NCBI RefSeq assembly: GCF_042854845.1
Contig: NZ_AP031498.1
Coordinates: 1 to 64,000, forward strand
Origin: Maricurvus nonylphenolicus
GTDB taxonomy: Bacteria > Pseudomonadota > Gammaproteobacteria > Pseudomonadales > Cellvibrionaceae
Direction of reading: 5' to 3'
DNA length: 64,000 nt
The notes under the pieces: generated by a model
Told to the model about the DNA's origin: nothing
What the model saw: the letters and a program-made list of their open reading frames with translations, nothing else
Databases searched by the model: none
Position numbers and translations under genes: made by a program
Shown: in pieces, positions 37,040-43,833 of the stretch
Numbering within the stretch: the first letter of the stretch is position 1
Layout: every line of letters starts with the position of its first letter

Positions 37040-37963
37040 ATGAGCAAATCTATAACAACAGCGCTCAGTACCGAATCAGCCAGTTGGCGGGACTACCTGG
37101 AATTATGTAAACCCAATGTAGTTGCCCTGATGATTCTAACCTCAGCCATCGGCATGTTTTTGGCCGTACCGGGTATGGTGCCCTGGGATGTGTTGATTAT
37201 TGGTAATTTGGGGATTGCCCTCTGTGCAGGCTCGGCGGCAGTGGTCAATCATGTTGTTGATCGCCACATTGATCAGAAGATGATTCGCACACTCAATCGA
37301 CCTGTCGCCAAGGGGCGGGTAGAACCCTGGCAAGCCTTAACCTTTGCGTTGGTGACTGGTGTTACTGGCATGGCACTGCTGCTGGCTTTTATCAATCCTC
37401 TTACCGCCTGGTTAACGCTGGGATCGCTATTGGGTTATGCGGTTATCTACACGTTGTTTTTAAAACGCGCCACGCCACAGAATATTGTAATCGGTGGTAT
37501 TGCCGGTGCTGCACCTCCATTATTGGGTTGGACAGCGGTTACCAATGAAATAGGCGGCCATGGTTTGTTGTTGGTGCTGATTATTTTTGCCTGGACGCCA
37601 CCGCACTTTTGGGCGCTGGCTGTTCATCGTAAAAATGATTACGCCAAAGCGGATATTCCCATGCTACCGGTTACCCATGGTGAGCGTTATACCAAAATCC
37701 ATATTTTGTTATACACACTGATTTTATTTGCGGTGTCCTTACTGCCCTTTGCCACCGGCATGATGAACGGTTTGTATTTATTGGGCGCTGTAGTGTTGGG
37801 TGCAGGTTTTATTTACTGGTCGGTCGTGCTGTTATTGGACAAGCATCCCCAGGCGGGCATGGAAACCTTTAAGTATTCCATCATTTATTTGATGGCCTTA
37901 TTTGTCATTATGCTGCTGGATCATTATCTGTTTCCGGTAACGGTTCCTTTTAGTTTGCAATAA
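37040..37963 (+). CDS. ctaB: Protohaem IX farnesyltransferase (haem O synthase)
   Basis: CtaB (CyoE) adds farnesyl to haem b. It is a UbiA-family prenyltransferase of 307 aa with about nine TM helices. The Asp-rich prenyl-diphosphate motif is VVDRHIDQKM, followed by RTLNRPVAKG. The second conserved region is HFWALAVHRKNDYAKADIPMLPV. It follows ctaA and precedes the SCO gene. Confidence 0.96.
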   Translation: MSKSITTALSTESASWRDYLELCKPNVVALMILTSAIGMFLAVPGMVPWDVLIIGNLGIALCAGSAAVVNHVVDRHIDQKMIRTLNRPVAKGRVEPWQALTFALVTGVTGMALLLAFINPLTAWLTLGSLLGYAVIYTLFLKRATPQNIVIGGIAGAAPPLLGWTAVTNEIGGHGLLLVLIIFAWTPPHFWALAVHRKNDYAKADIPMLPVTHGERYTKIHILLYTLILFAVSLLPFATGMMNGLYLLGAVVLGAGFIYWSVVLLLDKHPQAGMETFKYSIIYLMALFVIMLLDHYLFPVTVPFSLQ

Positions 37964-37987
37964 TCACATTAACAGAGAGCTGGTTCC

Positions 37988-38689
37988 ATGAACGATCAGG
38001 TATCTTCTGCCTATACCGAGAATGCCCCGCAGAGCGTCGCGTCTGTTAACAGTCGGCAGCGAGGTGTGCGTTTTACTATTTTTGTGCTTTGTGCATTTAT
38101 GCTGACGGTGATGTTGTTGTTTATCAATAAAATCACAACTCCGCGGATTCTCAGCCCACTGGAAATGACAGCCAATGGTGCACATATCTTTGATAAAGGC
38201 AGGATACTGAAAGATGTCAGCCTGATCTCAGAGCAGGGCACTGCCGTTGGCATTGATGTGTTTAAAGGGCAATGGAGCCTGGTCTTTTTAGGTTTCACCC
38301 ACTGCCCGGATATCTGCCCAACGACACTGGCTACTCTGCGGGATACTTACCAGAAGCTTCGGCCTGATTTTCGTGAGCAGTTACAGGTCGTGTTGTTAAG
38401 TGCAGACCCCCGTCGCGATACGGCGGAAGTACTGCAACCCTATATTCAACACTTTGATCCAGACTTTAAGGCCTTAACCGGAGAGTTTCTGGAGGTTAAA
38501 CGTTTGGCCAGCCAGTTGAATATGACGTTCGTAAAGGTCAAGCAGGAGCAGGGCTATACTGTCGACCACAGTGTCAATATCGCTATTATTAACCCCTATG
38601 GCCACTACCAGGGCTTTATTAAGCCGCCGCTGGAAAGTAGCCGGGTTCAGTTGGTCATGCAGTCGGCAATGTCCCTATGGCAGGACTGA
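37988..38689 (+). CDS. SCO1/SenC-family copper chaperone
   Basis: SCO proteins metallate the CuA site of subunit II. The 233-aa product has an N-terminal TM (about 29-47) and a thioredoxin fold with the copper ligands Cys106 and Cys110 (CPDIC) and His194 (VDHSVN). It is the last gene of the oxidase cluster, 24 bp after ctaB. Confidence 0.94.
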   Translation: MNDQVSSAYTENAPQSVASVNSRQRGVRFTIFVLCAFMLTVMLLFINKITTPRILSPLEMTANGAHIFDKGRILKDVSLISEQGTAVGIDVFKGQWSLVFLGFTHCPDICPTTLATLRDTYQKLRPDFREQLQVVLLSADPRRDTAEVLQPYIQHFDPDFKALTGEFLEVKRLASQLNMTFVKVKQEQGYTVDHSVNIAIINPYGHYQGFIKPPLESSRVQLVMQSAMSLWQD

Positions 38690-38790
38690 TCTAGCACAAG
38701 TAGTCACATTCCACTCATAGTGTTTTACCCGGTCGCCCTTTATAATAGGCCAAATTTTAATCATAAAGGCCTTATAAAGGCGGGGTAAGC

Positions 38791-38823
38791 ATGGCAGTTG
38801 CCATGTGCTGGGGTAAAACATGA
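38791..38823 (+). CDS. Possible 10-codon leader ORF upstream of the PilZ-like gene
   Basis: An ATG at 38791, 5 nt after a GGGG ribosome-binding site, opens a 10-codon frame (MAVAMCWGKT). Its TGA overlaps the start ATG of the following gene as ATGA (38820-38823). Its first codons also form the hairpin CATGGCA/TGCCATG. The layout suggests translational coupling or a leader peptide, but so short a frame can arise by chance. Confidence 0.3.
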   Translation: MAVAMCWGKT

Positions 38824-39770
38824 TTTCTTTTGGCAATAAGAAAAAGCAGAAAACCAACGCTAAGGCGTCAACATCTTCCAGCCAGTCTGGCGCAGAACAA
38901 GACAGCAACGGTCCCAGCCGTCGTCAGCAAATGCAAGCCCTGCAACGTATGGTCAATGCCGTCAAAATTGGCAGTCGCATTCGCTATCACCAGGAATATG
39001 AAGAAGCCAGTGTGCTGGAAAGCCTGGTGATTGGTTATCGCATCAATAATATCTCTCTCTATCGCCAATCAGATATCCAATTTGAGGAAGATGATGGTAT
39101 TACCCGTGTGCTATTGCAAACCGAAATTGGTCAGGAGCGCTTTGCCCGCATAGAGTCTATGCAGCTGATTGTGCCCGGTGCCATTGGTGAAGAGCGCAAG
39201 CTGGATTACGATTCCCGCGCGACCCTGGGGCGCCGCGGTCAGTTCGCGCCTAAATCGAAACTGGTTTTGATGTCCACCAACTTCAATACAGAACATCTTA
39301 AACTGGATGTTGTGGTTGAAAGGAACCTTAAGCTTACCGACGGCGTGCACACTGGATTGCAAGTGGCCTACCTTGATGTGTTGATGGGCACACTCTCCAG
39401 ACATGAACCGCGACAATTTACCCGTGTCGCCGTGAGTTTGCCGGTGACCGTCTGTAAGAATGGTACAGAGCAAGTATTACCGGCGACCTTGCTGGATTTC
39501 TCGGAGAAATCTGTGCGACTAACCCTGGACCCCGCCAAGGATCTTTGGCCGGAGTTTGGTAAAAAGGATTTCGCGTTAATTGGCCTTAAGTCGTCCATGG
39601 AAAAACCCATGGTGAAACTGCAAGCACAGTGTATCGAAGTACGTGGACAGGAAAGAATTTTTGAGATGACCCATATTCAGCGTCAGGGCAGCGCCAGCCC
39701 CATCGAAATGATCGATGTGCTGGAAATTAAAATCGATTTAATGAATCGCGCTGAGTCAACTCTGAATTAA
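38820..39770 (+). CDS. PilZ-domain-like protein
   Basis: A 316-aa cytosolic protein. The N-terminus is low-complexity and charged. A middle domain (about 55-175) resembles the YcgR-N type fold, and the C-terminal domain (about 195-305) looks like PilZ. The c-di-GMP-binding RxxxR is R198-QFT-R202. The second motif reads DFSEKS (226-231), with Ser where the D/NxSxxG motif has Gly, so ligand binding is not assured. It converges on ppiC: the two stop codons overlap at TTAA (39767-39770). A GGDEF protein is encoded 10 kb downstream. Confidence 0.65.
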   Translation: MISFGNKKKQKTNAKASTSSSQSGAEQDSNGPSRRQQMQALQRMVNAVKIGSRIRYHQEYEEASVLESLVIGYRINNISLYRQSDIQFEEDDGITRVLLQTEIGQERFARIESMQLIVPGAIGEERKLDYDSRATLGRRGQFAPKSKLVLMSTNFNTEHLKLDVVVERNLKLTDGVHTGLQVAYLDVLMGTLSRHEPRQFTRVAVSLPVTVCKNGTEQVLPATLLDFSEKSVRLTLDPAKDLWPEFGKKDFALIGLKSSMEKPMVKLQAQCIEVRGQERIFEMTHIQRQGSASPIEMIDVLEIKIDLMNRAESTLN

Positions 39771-40045
39771 TCCCTAAAAATCACCTCAACCAGGTGGAAG
39801 CCGAACTGACTTTTTATCGGTCCGTGAACCTGGTTGGTGGGTTTGCGGAAAATAACGTTATCGATCGGCTTTACCATTTGCTTGGGGCGTACTTCACCCA
39901 AGTCTCCGCCACGCTTGCCAGAGTTGCAGATAGAATGTTTTTTGGCGAGCTTGGCAAAGTCTTCACCTTTGGCCAAACGCTGTTTCAATTTTTCAGCTTC
40001 CGCTTGGGTTTTTACCAGTATATGGCGTGCCAGGGCTGTAGGCAT
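39767..40045 (-). CDS. ppiC: Parvulin-type peptidyl-prolyl cis-trans isomerase
   Basis: A single-domain 92-aa parvulin, matching E. coli PpiC in length and in ARHILVK, FAKLAKKHSIC, SGKRGGDLGEVRPKQMV and FGFHLVEV. It isomerises X-Pro bonds, without signal peptide, so it acts in the cytoplasm. The stop codon overlaps that of the PilZ-like gene. It lies 31 bp downstream of znuB on the same strand, but a functional link to zinc uptake is not known. Confidence 0.94.
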   Translation of the reverse strand: MPTALARHILVKTQAEAEKLKQRLAKGEDFAKLAKKHSICNSGKRGGDLGEVRPKQMVKPIDNVIFRKPTNQVHGPIKSQFGFHLVEVIFRD

Positions 40046-40076
40046 GTTAAGGACTCTGGTTTACTCTCAATTCAGC

Positions 40077-40868
40077 TTAAGTTGATACGGGCTGTGGCTT
40101 AAGCAGGCTTAGACAAAAGATCACACTGCAGCATAAAACTATCGACGGGCCTGCAGGTGTATCAATCAAATAGGATAATCCCAGGCCGCCAGTCACCGCA
40201 ATGCACCCCAGTACACTTGCCATAACCGCCATCTGTTCCGGTGTATGGCTTAGGCGTCGACTCGCTGCTGCCGGAATAATTAACAGTGCAGTAATTAAAA
40301 GTACACCGACCACTTTCATGGCCACAGCAATCACCAGCGCCATTAACAACATCAGACATGTACGGACAAAGGTCACTTTAATGCCTTCAACCCGTGCCAG
40401 TTCTTCATGAACAGTAATCGCCAGTAGCGGCCGCCAGAGGGCAATAACAATAGGAATAACAATCAAACCGGTGATCGCAATTGTGATCACGTCTTCCATA
40501 GAGGCGGCCAGTAAATCACCAAACAGGTAGGCATACAAATCAATACGGCCGTCGCCAAATAAGCTGACGGCGATTAATCCCATTGCCAGGGTACTGTGCG
40601 AGAGAATGCCCAACAGGGTGTCGGTGGCAATTTCGCGATTGTTTTGCAAAACAACCAATACCAGGGCTAAAGAAAGACAGCAGAGGGTAATGGCCAGGTT
40701 AATATTGATGGACAGCAGCAAGCCAATGGCAACACCCATTAATGCGGAGTGGGCCAGGGTATCGCCAAAATAGGCCATGCGGCGCCAAACGGCAAAAGAG
40801 CCCAGTGGGCCGCTCATCACTGCAACGCCATAACCAACCAGTAGTGCAAATAAAATAAAATCAGGCAC
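40077..40868 (-). CDS. znuB: Zinc ABC transporter permease ZnuB
   Basis: ZnuB is the membrane channel of the high-affinity zinc importer ZnuABC. The 263-aa product has seven to eight TM helices and the characteristic GPLGSFAVWRRMAYFGDTLAHSALMG. The frame is open to 41000 within znuC, but GTG 40868 has AAGGA 8 nt upstream and aligns with E. coli ZnuB. It overlaps znuC by 8 bp, and znuC overlaps zur likewise, giving a tight zur-znuC-znuB operon. Confidence 0.95.
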   Translation of the reverse strand: MPDFILFALLVGYGVAVMSGPLGSFAVWRRMAYFGDTLAHSALMGVAIGLLLSININLAITLCCLSLALVLVVLQNNREIATDTLLGILSHSTLAMGLIAVSLFGDGRIDLYAYLFGDLLAASMEDVITIAITGLIVIPIVIALWRPLLAITVHEELARVEGIKVTFVRTCLMLLMALVIAVAMKVVGVLLITALLIIPAAASRRLSHTPEQMAVMASVLGCIAVTGGLGLSYLIDTPAGPSIVLCCSVIFCLSLLKPQPVST

Positions 40869-41649
40869 GATGTTGGTCCTTGTTGGGGCAGTCGCCGGTG
40901 TGAGAGTGCTGGTCGCCACAGACAACATCACCGTGTATATCATGGCTGTGATCATGGTGATGGGTATACACCGCAATGGCGGGGTGGGCGCTACGGCCAA
41001 ACAGCTCTAAATAGGCGGGGTCGTTGCTGACACTTTCCGGGTGGCCTTGGCAGCAGACATGTTGGTTTAAACAAATCACACTGTCAGTGGCAGCCATCAC
41101 CAGGTGCAAATCATGGGATACCATCAAAACGCCGCAACCGGTTTGATGGCGTATTTGGCCGATTAATTCATACAGCTCAGCCTGGCCAACCACATCGACC
41201 CCTTGTGCTGGCTCGTCGAGAATAAGCAGGTTGGGTTTACGTAGTAGTGCACGAGCCAGTAACACCCGCTGGGTTTCTCCACCTGACAATCGTTGTATAG
41301 GGCTCTTGGCAAGGTGCGATATTCCCACGTGTTGTAGGGCGTCAGCGACTTCCCGTTTGTTGGCTCCGGTTAAGCCTAAAAAGCGCTGTGCCGTCAGCGG
41401 TAAACTGACTTCAACATGCAGCTTCTGCGGCATATAGCCAATACGCAGATCTGAATGTTGAACGACCTTGCCGGTTGTAGGTTGAATTAATCCCAGCAAG
41501 GCTCTTACCAGTGAGGTCTTTCCCGCACCGTTTGGACCAATCAGGGTGACTATTTCCCCAGGGTTGAGACTCAGATTGATATTGTCGAGGATCGTACGTT
41601 CGCCAAACTGCAGGCAGAGTTTTTCACATTGCAATAACGCATCAGGCAT
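40861..41649 (-). CDS. znuC: Zinc ABC transporter ATPase ZnuC
   Basis: ZnuC powers zinc import. Walker A is GPNGAGKT (38-45), the signature LSGGETQ lies near 138, and Walker B LLILDEP near 158. The C-terminal 30 residues are unusually rich in His, Asp and Cys (HHHDHSHD, then CGDQHSHTGDC), a probable zinc-sensing or buffering tail. It overlaps zur upstream and znuB downstream, each by 8 bp. Confidence 0.96.
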   Translation of the reverse strand: MPDALLQCEKLCLQFGERTILDNINLSLNPGEIVTLIGPNGAGKTSLVRALLGLIQPTTGKVVQHSDLRIGYMPQKLHVEVSLPLTAQRFLGLTGANKREVADALQHVGISHLAKSPIQRLSGGETQRVLLARALLRKPNLLILDEPAQGVDVVGQAELYELIGQIRHQTGCGVLMVSHDLHLVMAATDSVICLNQHVCCQGHPESVSNDPAYLELFGRSAHPAIAVYTHHHDHSHDIHGDVVCGDQHSHTGDCPNKDQHRA

Positions 41650-42148
41650 TCGCAGCTGACTCCTGACAGCTTACACACAGGCCCACTAATTCAACGGCTT
41701 GTGAAGACACGGTAAAACCATGGTCTTTGGCGGTATCGCTAACGGCCTGCTGGAACTGATTGTTGTTAAACTCGATGGCAACACCACACTGTTGGCAAAT
41801 CAGGAAATTATTAGGGTGCCCTTCATTAGGGTGAGTACAGCCAATAAACGCATTGAGTGAATGGATTCTGTGAATTAATTGTTGCTCGAGCAGGAAATCC
41901 AATGCTCTATACACAGTAGGTGGCGCCACCCTTTTGGTGGACTGACTGGCGAGCATATCCATCAAGGCATAGGCACCAAGTGGTTTGTGGTTTTGCCAAA
42001 TGAGTGTCAGGACCTGCTCGCGCAGGGCGGTTAATCGAGCGCCGTTTGCCAGGCAACGATCACGGGCTGTTTGCAGGGCTGTCTCAATACAGTGTTCATG
42101 ATCATGTTGGCGACAGGCCAAAGGATGATTGTCTGAAAGCGTAGCCAT
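41642..42148 (-). CDS. zur: Zinc uptake regulator Zur
   Basis: Zur is the Fur-family repressor that binds DNA when zinc-loaded. The 168-aa protein has the winged-helix domain with APPTVYRALDFLLEQQLIHRI. The structural zinc site has CQQCG and CVSCQ pairs. The N-terminus carries an extra His/Cys-rich stretch (CRQHDHEHC). It is first gene of zur-znuC-znuB and faces znuA across a palindromic Zur-box-like site, so it likely represses itself and both transport units. Confidence 0.95.
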   Translation of the reverse strand: MATLSDNHPLACRQHDHEHCIETALQTARDRCLANGARLTALREQVLTLIWQNHKPLGAYALMDMLASQSTKRVAPPTVYRALDFLLEQQLIHRIHSLNAFIGCTHPNEGHPNNFLICQQCGVAIEFNNNQFQQAVSDTAKDHGFTVSSQAVELVGLCVSCQESAANA

Positions 42149-42174
42149 ATTATCCGCGCTGAGAGTCCAAAAAT

Positions 42175-42189
42175 GTTATTATATAACAC
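42175..42189. promoter_or_regulatory. Zur operator
   Basis: TGTTATTATATAACA, a near-perfect palindrome (only the central base pair step is asymmetric), matches the gammaproteobacterial Zur box core GTTATANNATAAC. It lies midway between the divergent starts of zur (42148) and znuA (42226), where it can control both promoters. Confidence 0.85.
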
Positions 42190-42225
42190 AGCTGTGCTTT
42201 TCTGGCGTTTAGGTTTGTCTTTAAT

Positions 42226-43065
42226 ATGTTCCGTGTTATTGCCGCAGTCTGCGGCCTCTTGTTCTCCTTCCATGTAATTGCAGAAAAACCCCTGCAGGTT
42301 GTTACCAGTATTCAGCCCTTGGCCCTTATTGCCAAGACGGTGTTGCCGTCTGAAACGCAATATCGGGTGTTAGTGCCAAATGGGGGAAACCCCCATAGCT
42401 ATGCTCTCAAGGTTTCCGATCGACAGGCCATTGCTAATGCAGACTTGGTGTTGTGGATTGGCCCACAGATGGAGCGTTTTCTGGCAAAAGTGATGAAACA
42501 GTCAACTGCGCCGTCGATTGCTATGGCAGAGTTGGACTCTGTAACCTGGCCTGAAGAATCCCATAACGAAGAGGTTTCACATCACCATGGTCATGACCAT
42601 AGCGGCCAGGATATGCACATGTGGCTCAACCCTAATAATGCCTTGGAACTTGTGGCTGCGATTGGTCGGGTTTTGGAGGTTAATGCAGGTAATGGAGTAA
42701 ACACCATAGCCTCTCTGGACAAGAGTGTTAGTGAGCAGTTACATGTTCTGAAAGATTTGAACTATGGCGTTTATCATGACGCCTATAGCCACTTTACTGC
42801 CCATTACCGTTTGTCTGATCCTATTGTGGTGAGCCCTGGTGAAGATAGTCGTCCCGGGGCCAGGCATTTGCACAAAATCCGTCAACAGTTAAAGGGTGGG
42901 GACTGTTTGTTTGTTGCTCCCGGCCAAACTAATGGTTTAAGTCTTCAGGTGAGTCGCGCTGCGAATATACCTTTGGTGAAGCTCGATCCTCTGCAGGCAG
43001 ATAGCTATACACAGCTAATTACGGCAATGGCTGATGCGTTTGTGGAGTGTGGAACGGGGAAATAA
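42226..43065 (+). CDS. znuA: Zinc ABC transporter periplasmic binding protein ZnuA
   Basis: ZnuA captures zinc in the periplasm and passes it to ZnuBC. A signal peptide (cleavage after VIA, about residue 19) precedes the cluster A-I binding protein. Ligand histidines occur in NPHSYAL, MHMWLNP and HDAYSHFTAHY. The His/Asp-rich loop (HNEEVSHHHGHDHSG, near 114-128) is typical of ZnuA. At 279 aa it is slightly short but complete. It is divergent from zur under the shared operator. Confidence 0.95.
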   Translation: MFRVIAAVCGLLFSFHVIAEKPLQVVTSIQPLALIAKTVLPSETQYRVLVPNGGNPHSYALKVSDRQAIANADLVLWIGPQMERFLAKVMKQSTAPSIAMAELDSVTWPEESHNEEVSHHHGHDHSGQDMHMWLNPNNALELVAAIGRVLEVNAGNGVNTIASLDKSVSEQLHVLKDLNYGVYHDAYSHFTAHYRLSDPIVVSPGEDSRPGARHLHKIRQQLKGGDCLFVAPGQTNGLSLQVSRAANIPLVKLDPLQADSYTQLITAMADAFVECGTGK

Positions 43066-43070
43066 GGGAG

Positions 43071-43138
43071 AAAAAAGAACCCCGTACCGGTAACAAAAGG
43101 GAGGAGAGTGAGAGTAGCCGGTACGGGGAAGAGCGATG
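43071..43138 (-). terminator. Large-loop terminator after the small secreted-protein gene
   Basis: CCCCGTACCGG (43080-43090) and CCGGTACGGGG (43128-43138) are perfect 11-bp inverted repeats with a 37-nt loop. Read on the minus strand, the stem is followed by TTCTTTTTT, as in an intrinsic terminator. It would end the minus-strand gene at 43177 and lies after znuA on the plus strand. Confidence 0.55.
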
Positions 43139-43176
43139 AAAATAAAGAGAGAGTTTAAACCTTTAAAACTATTGCC

Positions 43177-43446
43177 TTACTGATACAGTTTGGCTTCGAG
43201 CATCTCGGCCATACGCTGTTCCAGTTTTGCATTCAATTTGTCGTTAGCGACTTCAACCTGCTTAGAAAGCGCTTCATCGTTTACGTCGATTTCAACAGCT
43301 TTCAATGCTGGCTGGGCGGCCCAGCTAGCGGCAACGCCAGTCTCTGCAACAGCGACTGCAACGTTGGTGTAGTGTGAACCAGCCTTATTCGCAAAAGCGC
43401 CTTGAGCAAACAGTGCGATAACTAACAGAAAACCAAGCTTTTTCAT
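43177..43446 (-). CDS. Small secreted protein of unknown function
   Basis: An 89-aa protein starting MKKLGFLLVIALFAQGAFA, a clear signal peptide cut after residue 19. The mature 70 residues are hydrophilic with a helical, possibly coiled-coil C-terminus rich in Leu, Lys, Glu and Ala, and no Cys. ATG 43446 follows the strong site GGAGGG, which rejects the upstream extension. I recognise no family. It is transcribed away from an intergenic region crowded with GTTAC/GTAAC motifs, which suggests regulated expression. Confidence 0.75.
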   Translation of the reverse strand: MKKLGFLLVIALFAQGAFANKAGSHYTNVAVAVAETGVAASWAAQPALKAVEIDVNDEALSKQVEVANDKLNAKLEQRMAEMLEAKLYQ

Positions 43447-43833
43447 TGTGCGGCCCTCCGTGAAGGTGGCTAATTGCAAGTTTGCCGGCCTTGGAACCGT
43501 CAAACCGTGTGTTAAGTGTCTCAAGGAACGTTGTTGTTACCTTGTGTTACTCATGGTAACAAAAAATTTTGGGTAACGCCAACTGTTTTTTGATCAATTT
43601 GTTACTAAAAGTGCAAAAAGTGTGAATCAGTTACACAAAACAGGGGTAACACTACAATATATGGTGTTACTCATTGGGTGGTAACACTATCTGTTGAATA
43701 TGAACTTTTTATCTTATTTTTGTTACTGCACAGGTTACGGCACAGAAAGCAGCTAGATATCGAACTTGGAGCTCCATATAAGGTATGCTTGCGGCCAGTT
43801 TCCCATCCATAAGAAAGTGTTACCGAGCATTCT
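43447..43833. promoter_or_regulatory. Intergenic region with a dense GTTAC/GTAAC motif array
   Basis: These 387 bp separate the small secreted-protein gene from polA. GTTAC or its complement GTAAC occurs at 43536, 43546, 43556, 43573, 43601, 43630, 43646, 43666, 43681, 43722, 43734 and 43819. Two inverted pairs stand out: TGTTAC-5 bp-GTAACA (43545-43561) and GTGTTAC-10 bp-GTAACAC (43664-43687). Both begin with the shared 11-mer GTGTTACTCAT. This looks like a multi-site operator region. The regulator is unknown. Confidence 0.6.

Noticed and set aside
41316..41337. CACGTG in znuC as a further parS site
   Set aside because: The flanks (TTCCCACGTGTTG) do not match the parS arms outside the central hexamer.
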